Below are positions 11,048 through 23,212 of a stretch of DNA of 64,000 nucleotides, one piece after another. Numbering within the stretch: the first letter of the stretch is position 1; the number at the start of each line of letters is the position of its first letter. The position numbers and the translations under genes are program-made. The notes under the pieces are model-generated. The model was given only the letters and a program-made list of their open reading frames with translations. It was not told the DNA's origin and ran no database searches. The DNA comes from Hyaloperonospora brassicae (lineage: Eukaryota > Oomycota > Peronosporomycetes > Peronosporales > Peronosporaceae): assembly GCA_947650285.1 (NCBI GenBank), contig CANTFL010001192.1:186001-250000 (forward strand), read 5' to 3'.

Positions 11048-11519
11048 TGTAACAAGCTTACACGTCATTGGGTGACCGACACAACATGTGTGGCTTGCAC
11101 CGGAGATGAGATCCCATCGAACATGATAATAGAATACCGTATTAATTGTTGGAGAATGACGTGTGTCAGCCACCCAATACGAGATCTTTCAAAAGATACT
11201 TTTAGAGCGTTAGTTTAGATAGCAAGTACGGTTTGTCGGAGGTGTTATTTGCGATACAAACAAAATAAAGTTCATTTCACCTTTGATCTAATAGAGAAAC
11301 GTATCTTCTAATGGCATCTTTGATCATGTGATCGTAAAGTCTTGTTTAAATATAGACTCGCTAGCACACTGTGCAGACGAATCACCGAAAAGTTTAGGTC
11401 ATTTGTACAAGGAGCTGGAGCTGTAAGCTCGCTGACTCTTTGAGTCGATTTCCTTAAAACGTGGTTTGTAGAGCGTAAAATTATTCCTCTGATTTAAGGG
11501 ACTATGTGGTTTTGCTGCA
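11048..11519 (+). mobile_element. 5' LTR of a dead Ty3/gypsy element
   Basis: It starts TGTAACAAGCTTACA and ends TGCA, followed at once by a primer-binding-site-like sequence. Its first ~325 bp are repeated in the same orientation at 18016-18341 with only scattered differences, as expected of the 5' and 3' LTRs of one element. The length is about 472 bp. Confidence 0.75.
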
Positions 11520-11520
11520 C

Positions 11521-11537
11521 TAGGTAGCACTTGTAGT
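11521..11537 (+). other. Primer-binding site of the dead gypsy element
   Basis: TAGGTAGCACTTGTAGT lies next to the 5' LTR. It aligns with TGGTAGCACTTAGTAGTC after the LTR of the intact element at 59 kb. The first 8 bases of the intact version are complementary to the 3' end of eukaryotic initiator tRNA-Met (…TGCTACCA). Confidence 0.55.
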
Positions 11538-11572
11538 CAATTTTTTCCTCGGTCTGTAATGACGGATTCTCT

Positions 11573-14500
11573 GTGAGGGTGGAACAACCTACACCCCTAT
11601 CTGAACTCCAGAAGGATGCGCTTGATAAGCTGGCCACGGTAGGGTGCCCAGCGTATGTCGATCTCCTTGTGTCGCCAAACCCGGACGTGTTGAACGCCGG
11701 TCTCGAGTCTTATACGCTGTACGAGACGACCGTTGTAGGGAATTTACAAGATTATATGGCGTCACCTATGCTTACACTCTATGTGTCTCTGTCAGACGAT
11801 GAGGCTAAGCCTCAGTAGTCAAGTTGTACAATAAGCCCTACTCCGGGAAGAAAAGAAAAAATCTCATCATAAGGAACCGCGAGGTAAAGAAAGCACATAA
11901 GCGGGGCATGATAAGGACCGAGTATCAACGGGGGCAATAGCCATTAATAATCTCGCTGGACGGGCGATAGAGTAGATTCTTACGAGCAGTGCTTCTATCG
12001 ATGATGTCTATCCTATATTGGAAAGCTTTAAGCTTCAGATCATCTGCACTTGTGTGCGCCTAATTAGGCCTATCGCGTGCGATCACGCTTCCTTTTACCT
12101 GTCAGGGCAAAAATGCTTTGTCGGACTATGTCCAAGAGTTAGGGACACTCACAGCTTCTATGCAGAGCAACCCCCTACCAGAGGTAATTCATGTGACGAT
12201 GTTCATGGAAGGTCTTCGTTCTGTCCCCGCCAGAACTGAAGTCTTCCGTGTCCACGCCACTACTGTGAAAGGGGCTGTCGAGATAGCGCACAATGCGGAA
12301 TACAATTTTTAGCTTGCTAAAATTGGTGGAAATGAGTGTAGCCCAAGCTCTACCTGAGCAAGCTCCATGAGCACTTCAGCGTATTCTGGACCTGAACCCT
12401 TGGACCTTAGCAATGCCGAAGGTGACAGCGAAGATGAAGCTGAGCTTCACGTCGCTGAACAGCAGCGTGTCATCCGTCGCTGATATACGTGCGGAAGCAC
12501 AAAGAACTTACTTAATGGATTTTCATTGCGCAAGCAGAGCCAGGCTGATATGAGTCGAATCCCTTGAGCAACCAGAATGATGGTAAGGCACGAAAAAAAC
12601 TTCAACTACCAGTAGGTGCGGGGTGTTCTACTATAGATGAGCTGGGTTCTGAATTAATTCATGACGGTAAGCAGGACTTAGCCTATCAGCGTTCTGTGCT
12701 CTATAACACAGAACGTGTTTGTATGTCGGGATTGCTTGTAGATGAATCGACAGCTAACGGGTTTGCGAAACCTTGGACGATTCTCATCGGTTCCTATGCC
12801 TCAATCAATTATGTTCGTCGTCGTCCCCTGGAAGGGAGTCAGCCGTATGATGGGGATATGAAAGAGCAAGATAGCGATACTATTACCGTTCGTCTAGCGA
12901 CAGAAACGTGTGTCATGTCGCTAAAGATAGCCATAAATTCAGGAGTGAAGCTCTTGGACACAATAGCGTTGACCGCTGATTAGTCCTTGGTATAGACACG
13001 AAATATGATCTCATAGGAACAGCCTGGATGTAACTTCATGAGCCATATATTGATTGGGGGTCTAAGACCTTAGACGCCACGCGTACGATTCCCAGCGGAG
13101 TTGTGATGAGTCATAAACCCACCTCTGCTGGGAGATAAAAAATCGCTATTGGCGCGAGCTATCGCCTGAATTGGATAGTTTGCTCGACATTGTTTGTCAG
13201 AGTTACTTAACACAAAATATGTCAATGACTTGAGTCCCGAGACAGACTCATCGATGGATGGTGATGCGTCACCTATTCCGTGGAGCGATGATCATGGTGA
13301 TAGTGGATCCCTAAATGCTGGAAGAATAAATGGCCTATGGCCGAGACATCTCGAGCCGATCTAGCATGATGTGCGTGGAGTTGCACGTATAAATCACTAA
13401 GTGAAGTTTTCGGGCTAAAAAATTATTACTAGATGTATGCCAGGACATCAGCTCTCGTACAGATCACGTTATGGTTAGCGATGAACCAGGAGACATCCTT
13501 TTCCCGACCTCTATGAGGTGTAAGGTCTCTTCAAGAGACGACGTAAATGTCAGACAGAAACTTCGATCGGCAAAAATTCCTTGACGCTGCATAGTGATAG
13601 TAGTAATAATACACAATATACACTTGTCAACAGCGTGATTAGTCACGCAAATGAATTCGTTTGCCTTGAGGCTAACCCACATTTGGATGCTCTGTCGAGC
13701 TAGAAGAAATGTTTAATGGTGAGTTTTACAAGGCTCAAAGGCAGGCGGTGTATCCGATCTTGTGTTCATCCGCCCCGAATCGAAATTGAACGCTTCATCA
13801 CTCATGAATGAGTATGACCTTGAGGACACGAAGATGGTAATCGGTGCCTGTGGTGGATTTGCGATCCTTAAAGATCCCATGGATACCTTATGCTCGTACG
13901 TTAAGGAGTTTAAGGATGTGGTGTGTGATGAACTACCGTCCGTTTTACCTCCTGATAGAGATGTTCGTCATGAAATTGGCCTGTCTCCTGGAACCAACTA
14001 CTGTGTTACACGGCATGTACATTGCAGAAAATACATTGTGACGTCCTTGACGACTTCTTTCGTTCTAATCACGCTGCAGGAATGGTCCGAGAGAGTAAGT
14101 CTACCCATTCTACGCCTATATTTTGTGGCAAGAAGACAAATAGAAAGTGGCGCATCGTTTGCGTTTTCACTAAGCTAAATGCAGCCACCATATCGGCTCA
14201 AACACATATTCATCGATAGGGTGTGCCTCAGAATGCCATGGTTAAATGTACCAGATTTAGTACACTCGAACTTGTCAATGGTTATTGCCTATTGCCCTTG
14301 CGGACCAGCAATATTCTGCTAACTTCGATCGTCACCCCAAGCAGCATGCTTTGATAGTGGTTCGCTGTGTCTCAAGGGCTGTCCAATGATCCAGCTACAT
14401 TCATCGTCTCGTGACGCATTTTTTTAGACCTCATCAAGACTATGCACATACGTACTTTGATGTCATTTTTGTCCATGCATCGAATGGCTGGCCTTACATA

Positions 14501-16456
14501 GACAATCATATTGATCATTCGCTATCAGTGCTTATATGAATGCGCACAAACAAGCTGTATGAGAACGCATCTAATGCCTCTTTGGCGCTGAAGAACTCTT
14601 TTTTCTCGGTGCTTCATTGGTAAGAAAGGCTTACGAGCGGATTACGCTAAGTCCAGAACCATAATGGACTGGCCGATTCCTAAGAACTAAAAGGACTTAC
14701 TCAAGTGGCTCGATTTTGCCAACTACTTGCGCAAAAACAGTGCGAATTACGCAGACATAGATCGTCTATTATCCAACCTCCTTAAGGAGGATATGGATTA
14801 ATGCTGGACTAGCACACAAAACGATGCTTTTCAAGCTTTTACGGAGGGTTTGTTTCAGGCACCGGTCTTGGCTCTGCCAGATCCTGTGCGGTCTTCAGTG
14901 TCGTCTGCGACGCATCTGACTTTGCCATTGGCTGTGCATTGTAGCCAGATGATTCGGATGTTATGATCGTGTGGTAGCGTATGAGGCTCGCCAGCTAAAA
15001 GCTGCAGAGATAAACTATGCTGTTCGTGACAAAGAGTTGATTGCAATGAAGTATGCTCTCGCCAAATTCAGAGTCCATCTTCTTGTCTCCGCGTCTTTTG
15101 TGATTGATACCGATCATGCGTCATTGCACTCTGCGACGCAGACGCCTCATCTCTTTTAGAAAATGACTCGCTGGCTTTAATCAATTACCGAGAAAAACTG
15201 TGAGGTAAAGTATATTAGCCACGAAAGCAAAACTTGTTGGTCGATGCGTTATCGCGCAGGCCTGACTATGATCTTGCTCATGTTGCGACTCTGCCGTAAT
15301 CCATGTCAGACTTGATTCGTACGGACCATATCCATTACGATCACTGTGTAGCTATGCTACGTGCTCTTGGTAGCAAGGCGTTTTATGACTCAGACGTAGA
15401 ATTTACAGCACGCTTGCGTGCGAAATGCATCGATATTCCATCGATCGAGGTCTATAGTGCTACTGCAAGGATGTTGAAGATCCTCCTCGTATCGTTATCC
15501 CTCATGATGAAGAGTTGAAGTATAGGATCCTATATGAGGCGCATGATACTGCGGTGAGCGGTCATCTCGGTCGAGAGAAGACCTATTGCTTAGTTAGCCA
15601 CTACTATTGGTGAATCAAACTTTATGAATGGGTCAGCAAATATGTACGTACGTGTATAACGTGTCAGCGGGTCCAAAATTCAGCACGTGGGGCTGCGCCG
15701 CTAGCTAGTTGAATCGTACCCACAGGCTGTTGGGATTCCATCAGCCTGGGATCATGTTCGGCTTACCGAAAGATTCGTATGGCAATACGGATGTTGAGGT
15801 CTTTGTTGACCGGTTAAGCAAGACGTATACCTTTAGCGGCGGTACCGGACTCTATCGATCGTAAAGGTACAGCTAGGTTGTGTGTTAATCGATTGTTTCG
15901 TCAACACGGTTTGCCTGTGGCAATTATCTTTCCACGAGATCCTCGCTTCACTGAGAATTTTGGAAGGTCCGTCTTCAAGGTGCTAGATATACGTTTGAAC
16001 ATGTTCACAGCCAATCATCCGCAGGCCGATGGTCAAATTAGACGCTTAAATTGCGTTATCTGTGACATATTACGTAGTGTTTGCGCCGATATGCCGGAAT
16101 GTTGTAGTTAAATGATCCCTGTCGTTGAATTTGCGTTGAACAGCGTCGTTCATGCCTCTACAGGGTTTACTCCGCTCTATGTAAACGGTCTCACACACAC
16201 TCGCGTTCCGTTAACACCACCACTCCGTGGTTCAGAGCTTGGCGAGGGGGAGACGGCCGACCGTCTTGCTGATATCAGCCCTGCTACTGTTCACAAACAG
16301 GTAAGCGAGTTTCTCAAAAAGCGATTATATGTCCTACGACATGTGCGTGACGAAACGACTTACAGTCAATATAAACACAAATATGAAGCAGATAATAAAG
16401 GTAGATGCTGTATCGAAAGTCATGCGGTCTTAGAGACAAGTATTAACAAATGCTAA
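11573..16456 (+). pseudogene. Dead Ty3/gypsy gag-pol
   Basis: Pieces align in order with the intact element at 59-64 kb but are broken by many stops and frameshifts. The gag start (11573-11818, TPLSELQKDALDKLA) is followed by a mid-gag part (12118-12312, DYVQELGTL). Next come a protease-region piece near 12770-12970, the RT entry (13920-14040, DRDVRHEIGLSPG) and the RNase H part (14965-15150, DKELIAMKYALAKFRVHLL, DTDHASL). The integrase zinc region (about 15530-15700, SGHLGREKT), integrase core (HPQADGQ at about 16015) and post-core region (16112-16456) complete it. Flanking LTRs, a primer site and a polypurine tract confirm it as one insertion. It cannot be autonomous. Confidence 0.85.
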
Positions 16457-16479
16457 AACATGCCTAAAAATGTGGTATC

Positions 16480-17927
16480 CGCCGTCTTCAAAACAATCTG
16501 CGTCCGCGACTCATTAGACCCTTCACGGTCGTCGCTAAAAAGGTACTTGCCTACGCGCTTAGCCTTCGCGCAAACTGTGCACACATCCCATGTTTTACGT
16601 TGGCTTACTTAAGCCGTATCGGGATCCATTTCACTTGAACTTCGAGGCGCTTGCGCCGCAACACTTGGCCTTTCCATAGGCTGCTGAATCTGAACCAGGA
16701 TGTCGAGCTGAGCATCCATCCTGGTTAGACCCAACTTCACCGTCTGAAGACGAGCTTGCGTCCCGTCGAGCACGCTCTGAGTCTTACATAAGGTTGCTCA
16801 GAGACAATTCACTTCGAGAGGCAGCTTCTCATGCTCCTCCTTCGGTGTACCCAACATCACGGACGCTGCTCGATGAGCAAGGGAACCTCCAGTTCCATGT
16901 GGAGAGACTACTGTAACGGCGTCGTCTTCAGGATAAACACCAGTGTCTGGTGATGTGGCGTGAGTGTCCGAAGTCGGAAACGCATTGGAGTATGATATGC
17001 TCCTTTGCCAGGATTGCCAATACGTTTTGGATGTATTAAGCATCTCGGAAAGAGTCGTCCTGAGGCAGTGAACGTTTTTCAACAATATTGGTGTGAGGAA
17101 GCTGGTTGCCCCGCACCACATTGCTGGAACCTGCGGCTACCGGTGTAGCCGAAGTATAGCGTGGACGATTACTCAACTGGCACATGGCCTTGAGCTTGGC
17201 GTCTTCTTACCGAAGAGTCCGTTCTAGACAAACATCTGCACGCTGGCACATTCTCTCAGATCCATCATACTGCTGAGGTGTCGTTTTTTCGACACACCCA
17301 TATAAAAGTGGTTGTATCCTTCATCGAGTAATTCACCGGCAGACAAGAGTGTGTGCACGCCCTTAATCTGCCGAACCGGTTCACGACGAGCTATGATATC
17401 AAGGTAGGCCTTATAATGACATGGCGTTGTCATAAAGGGCTCGAGGTACCAATAATGCAGTACCTGGCGTCAGGCGATGTCCGCGGGCTGATAGCCTCTG
17501 GGTCTATGGCTCATGTCGACAGACTATGGCACACCGTTTGACGTACACGTTCCTCCACGTCATATATTGTAAACACATAGCCTCAATGGCTTTTGAGTTC
17601 TCTGTCGGCCTGAAAACACCAGAGGGTACTCCCCTCTCGCTAAATGATCTACTCTTGATGCTCATCGAGCGGGTTAATAATGATGGTTTCCGCAGAATTT
17701 GTTGAATTGTGTTGCGCAACTGGCGCGGTGGCTTCTCCGAATTTGGCTAACGGATTGGGTGCCGTATGAGGGTGTACGTCAGACAAAGATGGGTTAGATA
17801 CTGTTTCTTCTTCATATTGGACACTGGTATCGCTACCATAGTCCACCTCCGCACCGAGATCGAGATAGGAGGCAAGGGTCTGAGACTCGTAGGGTGGATA
17901 TGCTATTGTGTTTAGTGCCTTAAGCAA
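16480..17927 (-). pseudogene. Antisense ORF remnant between integrase and 3' LTR
   Basis: On the strand opposite to gag-pol, a chain of open stretches reads from 17927 towards 16480. They include 17649-17927 (acidic, Ser/Thr-rich), 17224-17433, 16798-17121 and about 16600-16790. The last part looks coiled-coil-like (QARLQTVKLGLTRMDAQLD) and is followed by a Cys-containing segment (CTVCAKAK). The composition is protein-like, while the sense strand has no comparable frame. Some plant gypsy lineages (Tat/Grande type) carry an antisense gene in this position, which is the closest precedent I know. It could equally be an unrelated gag inserted backwards. Function unknown. Confidence 0.4.
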
Positions 17928-18003
17928 ATTGTTAGGTAAAGCGCGCGCACACCGTCATGTTCGAAGGGATAATTCGATTAACGTTTTGAAGTAATGTCAG
18001 TCT

Positions 18004-18015
18004 GACGGGAAAGGG
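18004..18015 (+). other. Polypurine tract of the dead gypsy element
   Basis: GACGGGAAAGGG, purine-rich apart from one C, lies immediately before the TGTAAC start of the 3' LTR. This is the expected position of the plus-strand primer. Confidence 0.6.
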
Positions 18016-18341
18016 TGTAACAAGGTTACACGTCAGTTGGTGACCGACACAACATGTGTGGATTGCACCAGAGATGAGATCCCATCGAACATGATAATAG
18101 AATACCGTATTAATTGTTGGAGAATGACGTGTGTCAGCCACCCAATACGAGATCTTTTAAAAGATACTTTTTAGCGTTAGTTTAGATAGCAAGTACGGTT
18201 CGTCGGAGGTGTTATTTGCGATACAAACAAAATCAATTTCATTTCACCTTTGATCTAATAGAGAAATGTATCTTCTAATGGAATCTTTAATCATGAGGCA
18301 GTCAAGTCTTGTTTAAATACAGACTCGCTAGCACACTGTGC
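18016..18341 (+). mobile_element. Truncated 3' LTR of the dead gypsy element
   Basis: It is a direct repeat of the first ~325 bp of the LTR at 11048. It stops after CACACTGTGC, where the right inverted-repeat arm begins. The remaining ~150 bp of the LTR (starting AGACGAATCACC in the 5' copy) is not found on the far side of that arm, so the junction is not a simple insertion. Confidence 0.75.
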
Positions 18342-20013
18342 TGTGGTGGAGTGGTGATCGCTCGTTTTGCGAGACGATCTCAACTCTTCACTGGCGCCCC
18401 GATAACGGAGGAGGTACTCTGATTCCGTGCTCTGCGTTGTCTTGCTCGCCTTTTGTACCCGTCGGTGGGGCGGGTTGCGCTCTACTTGGTGGACTTGAGT
18501 TGTAGCTGAACTTGACCGTTTTATGGATAGGGGTTGATCGGGTGGACATTCTTCACCCGGTCAAACGCAGGGGCGAATAGAGTGGTAATTCTTTACTCGA
18601 TCGCGTATATACTTGGGAGCTCTCCCAGAGTCGCCGTTGTCCAAGGGTGATGCTTGATGCGCGAGCCTTCTGACCACTTGAACCGTCTCGGAATCTTGAA
18701 TCTGAACCTTCACGTTCCCCGAGTCCAATCTCAGTTTGGGGGGTGAAAATTAACGTTACGCCTGGCCACAAAATCCAAGGGAGAAGTTTGCAGAGACGCG
18801 GGTCACTCTCTATTTGACGGGAGGCCAAATTTCCTGCCCGGGAGAAGTCGACGCGTGTCTTTCGTTGCAAATTCAATTCTGTTTCATGTCAGCCAACCAA
18901 ATCCAAAACCTATGACTATGCCTATCTGTTCGCTCGATCACTGTTGCATATCGCATTTCCATGTAATTCACTTCTTGCATCATGTGGTCCACAGCAGATA
19001 ATCTGGTGGCGGATCGCTCCGTAGTAGATCACTCGGTAGTGGATCGATCGGGAAATGGATCGATCGGGTAGTGGATCGCGGTATGTGGTCCGCAATAATC
19101 ATGCGTTCACACAATTAAGCGGTATACACCCAGGATAGATCGTGATCAATCTCTCCAGTCTCCGATCGGGCATTTACCATCGAATCGCTGTCACTCCTGA
19201 GCCCTCGCATGTTTCATGCCTTCGACGATCCATTCCTCTAGCATGCTTTCATACTCACCCATTATCCATTGTCGTTACTGATCATGTAATCAGATGCTGT
19301 TCACCTCTCGAGTGATCTGGTCCCTGTAGCTTGGTGATCCAAGCCATTGATCGTGGATCGTGATCGGTCAATTCTCGATCCTTGACTATATATTATTTTA
19401 CCGTTAGGTAGACCAATCCACATAACTTTGACAATCGTTTTTGTCACTCAGTCGGTTGATCACATTCCTCGTGCCAACGGGCCCATCTCCGAGCGCGCTC
19501 CGCCAATCCAATTGATATCGCACTTAATTCGGTTCGCACGATCCACCTTTCCATCATTCTTTCTCTTTGCTTCTCCACAACATCGCAGCCATCGAAGCCG
19601 GAACTACTTCGACACACCAATGTGCTGTCAACTCCACGCACTATAATCGTTGAGAGGTCGAGCGTTAGAAACATGGTGTACACGGTGCGCTGGATTCACG
19701 AATCACGATGGCACCGGGTTGTAGACATAATTACGTTGACTGATCAACTACAAGTCTGGTGTATCCTTGTGCATATTTTCTATGATTACAAGACCAGGGA
19801 AGCAAGACCACGAATTACGATACCAAAGATTTCATCAGATTGTGACTCAGTGTAATGTCAGGCAGTAATAATGAGTCACCAGAGTACACAGCCTTTTTTA
19901 TTCACGATCGAATTTACATTATTGCCAGAATCCTGCTCGTCTCAGCTATTTTGTAACGCTGGGAAGCGTAGAAGAAACTAGGCCGTACATGTAGTAGGCA
20001 TTTTATCGCACCA
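18342..20013 (-). repeat. Right arm of the 1.68-kb inverted repeat
   Basis: It is the reverse complement of 7430-9108 with only a few substitutions and small indels. It begins TGTGGTGG (complement of the CCACCACA terminus) and ends CGCACCA. Its inner border coincides exactly with the break in the gypsy 3' LTR. Flanks are TGTGC and TCAGT, so there is no target duplication. It holds the same 107-codon frame on the minus strand (18553-18876). Confidence 0.75.
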
Positions 20014-20399
20014 TCAGTATGGAGCATGGTGAATGGTCACGGTTATCGGTTGTGACCAGCGGTCACGGTCATCGGGGGCACCCCGCGTTCTCGTTCAGCA
20101 GAGGTTCGCCGCGTAAATGGAGCAAACGGGTGGCAGGAGGCGAACTTCGTCACAGAAACTGAGATAACGAGAGACGTAAGCATATTTATAGTTACTAATA
20201 ATTAAGAACAAACACTATCGACTCTCCTTATAATATACACGCGTCAGCATCCGTCCGGGCTGGAATACCAGTGGCCACCCGACGCACAAGGTTTGTTGTG
20301 TACGTGTTTATTACAGGTTTGTCCCTAGATTTCTTCGATAAGGATAACGATACCCATTCAAGTTAGCCCACGATCGAACGTGGCAAGCATTTCATGGCA

Positions 20400-20680
20400 T
20401 TTAAGCAAGGCGACCTCAAGGGGGTTCAGGAAAACTCTAGTATAGTGATCCAAGTAACCGTTGGTCGTGTAAACTATTTTTACGCGACCACATCAAGCTC
20501 ACTTCTATAAAACTCGGTCAAGACGGACAACGACCTCAAGTCACCCAGAAGAGTGCGACCCGCCCGTTCACGGGTACACGAGGTGAAAAGGAACACGACA
20601 AGACACACAGTCCGGAGTACCCCCTCCGTCAGTCGGTTGTCCGGGCAACTGTGAAGGTCTGACTGTGCATCGGTCTTTTT
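20400..20680 (+). repeat. Second diverged fragment of the arm family
   Basis: It aligns in plus orientation with about 8850-9070 of the left arm. Shared features include AAACTCGGTCAAG versus AAACGGTCAAG, the GCAACCCGCC-type block, and CCCTCCGTCAGTCG versus CCCTCCGTTAGTCG. It is clearly older than the two arms. Confidence 0.5.
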
Positions 20681-21940
20681 GCGATAAATAATCCCCTGTG
20701 CCTGCCTCTCAAGCGCATATTGGTTGTGATATAACAATGTTCGGTACAAAACACTTTACTCCCGTCACCGCCATCATCTGCTTCTATAGTTGCTTAGATA
20801 CAGCGGTTTTTAAACATAGTCAGTTAAGTGCACGAGTACACTGCCAAGATGAAATAAATGCACCAAATGGTATCGTCCGAGCATATGAGCTCCCAAAATG
20901 CGCGCTTTCTTCAGTGCATGAAGTTGGGATAAGTGCTAGTGCACAGGGTTGACTACGTAATGATGCCCTTGCAATTCGACATTTCGTCTATTTTGTGGAT
21001 TGTGAGTAGTCATGATTACTTGCAAACAAACACAGATACATTTAATCTCACTAGCAAGCAAAAAACAAAAGACAATGCATGGACACAAAAATTCTCAATG
21101 AGTATAGCATTTTTAGTATGTCAGCGTCGTCACCACTGATAGCTGCAGCCGAAAACAAGCGGGCGTGCGACATCCAACTTTCACTGTATTCATTTACGCA
21201 ATTATTATGGACACAACAGCTTGGTTCTGAAGGTTTGAAGATTATAGTATCGACTCTGTACACCATGTGCACACTCATACTTGATTGGTTTGGAGTAGCA
21301 ATCACTACCGCTGTCGTGTTTTTCAACCCGACATGCGACATAGCAGTCAAGGTTAACCGGCTGTTTTTAGAATACCTTTTAAGTCGTGTTTGCGGTCGGC
21401 TGGGGTAAGCTTGAGTTTGCGGGAAGGACAGGTACGGAGGCAGTACCAAAACGCCAAAATTATAAAACAGTCAGTGAGCATGGATATAATGTACGATCAA
21501 TAATTGATGAGCCCACAATGGCAAAAATAAAAGAAAGCCGGATGAATAAACCTACTCGATATACCCAAAAAATGGGCTTCTTAAATTTCCCACATTATAT
21601 GAGAAAAAATTAATGTGTACGTGCTTGTACTTTATGCCAGCATTTTGTAGAATAATGGAGAAACACAGCGTGATAAAATGGCTTGATGAACTTAGTATCA
21701 TTACGTACAATTAAGCTTTCACGTCTTGCAAATTAATTTCATACATGTCGGATCATTACGCCCTTATCAACCCGCAATTGGGACAAACGCACTTTGTGTC
21801 AGCACATGTACATGCAACTAAATCGACACTGACGACGCATACACGTCAGTTAGAATGAGCACTTGGGACGTCCACGTCTACGACAGACCCGCCCCTTGCA
21901 TTTGTGAAGCCGACAGGCGACTTGATCTATGACCAAGGTT
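20681..21940. other. Intergenic stretch, no gene supported
   Basis: The longest frame (21079-21408, plus strand, 109 codons) has one hydrophobic segment and no recognisable motif, so it is not called. An A-rich region at 21470-21610 is unremarkable. Confidence 0.4.
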
Positions 21941-22099
21941 ACCCTTACGTGCGTCCACTTTTTGACGAGGTATGACCACTCTGTTGTCGAGTGTGGACGT
22001 AAAGTGCTGACGATGATGAGCTGTGTGGTGATGTAGGATCGAGGCCAATGCGGATCTGCTGCTTTCGACCAACTTTGAGCAGGTCGGACACGGTTGTAG

Positions 22100-22994
22100 T
22101 ATTACTTTGGCGGGCGCAAAACGGTGTGATGATGCAGATGTGGTTGCCGTTCTTTGCTGCAGATGTAAACACACCCCGTGTTGCAAGTGCCGTGGTATGT
22201 CACGTACGTTGATGGCATTTACTTGTCCCGCGTTGCTTCTTTTTGCTTGCCTTGTGCGATACGAACACTCGAGTTTAAAGTGTTGATCAAATGTGTGCGT
22301 CACGTTGGCAACGCCGTGTCGAATTGGGAACCATGACTGCGAAGGATCGATCGACGCAATGCTTCACTATGCAGAAAAGAATGACTCGTTCTGGTACATG
22401 CCACGTCGCTATTACTCCGTTGACCGTCGCGTGGCACCCAAGACAATCCTGAGACTCGTTGTCATCGATGCTTGTGACTTGGTCTGCGGCCGCAGGCCTC
22501 GCGACATTCGATGCACCGAACGAATGATCGAGCAGACTTTTGTAGCGACGAGACAGTTGCAGTACGAGTGGCTTGAGCAAACGCTGAGCGCTGGTAAGCA
22601 AGTCGGCGTGGACCAAATGTGGACGATCGTTATGGGCCATTGGGGCGTGTACACCTTCGCAGGTAACGCCGACACGCCCGAGTTGATCAAGATGCTTGAT
22701 CCGATGCTGAAGAAGTACAGCGTACACGCGTACTTCAACGGCCACGACCACTCCATGCAGCACATCCGCAAGGTGGACAGTACCAGCTCGTCTGTCCGCA
22801 ACTACTTTGTCTCTGGTGCTGGTGGCTACGAAACCCACGACCTCCAGCCCGACGCTCGTGCAAACCCCGACGTGGTGCACGCAGCCATGACATATGGATC
22901 CGTGGCCGTCCACGTAACCAGCACGACTTTGCGTGTTCAATTCGTCGGCAATACGAGCGACATCCTCTACACCACCGACATACGAAACAAGTAG
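22100..22994 (+). pseudogene. Degenerate 5'-truncated TRAP-like purple acid phosphatase
   Basis: The open part (from about 22316) encodes the C-terminal two thirds of a calcineurin-like metallophosphatase of the tartrate-resistant acid phosphatase type. It has GNHDC, a QLQYEWLEQTL helix, MGHWGVY, FNGHDH and SGAGGYE in the family order. These are three of the metal-binding motifs. The N-terminal motifs (the first Asp, GDxG and GDNFY) are absent. Upstream, broken frames still resemble the preceding part: ADVN and LQVPWYVT just before a ~110-bp interruption that separates it from GNHD. A GTACGT donor-like sequence starts that interruption, but there is no suitable AG before GNHD. No signal peptide is seen. 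The family hydrolyses phosphomonoesters with an Fe/metal centre and is usually secreted. Loss of the N-terminal ligands makes activity unlikely. Confidence 0.7.
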
Positions 22995-23212
22995 CGTCTT
23001 CGACTGTGCTGTCTCCTGCACAATGTCAAACGCAAATGATGCATTTTTTGTGTTTATGTAACCAGATGATTACGGGCATACGGTCGCTCGTGAGCTCTGC
23101 ATACCTCACTTGCTCGTTCACCTCAACGTCCTCGTGCCTCATCTATTCTACTTACTTCACGTGCCGTAGCAGCTACAAAAAGAAAAGGCACAAAAGAGAG
23201 CTTCACCAGCAT

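Noticed and set aside
21079..21408. 109-codon plus-strand frame with a hydrophobic segment
   Set aside because: No motif, no promoter signal and overlap with an equally long opposite frame; it is indistinguishable from chance.
22287..23021. 244-codon minus-strand frame over the acid-phosphatase remnant
   Set aside because: The plus strand carries recognisable metallophosphatase motifs; the opposite frame shows none and is a shadow.
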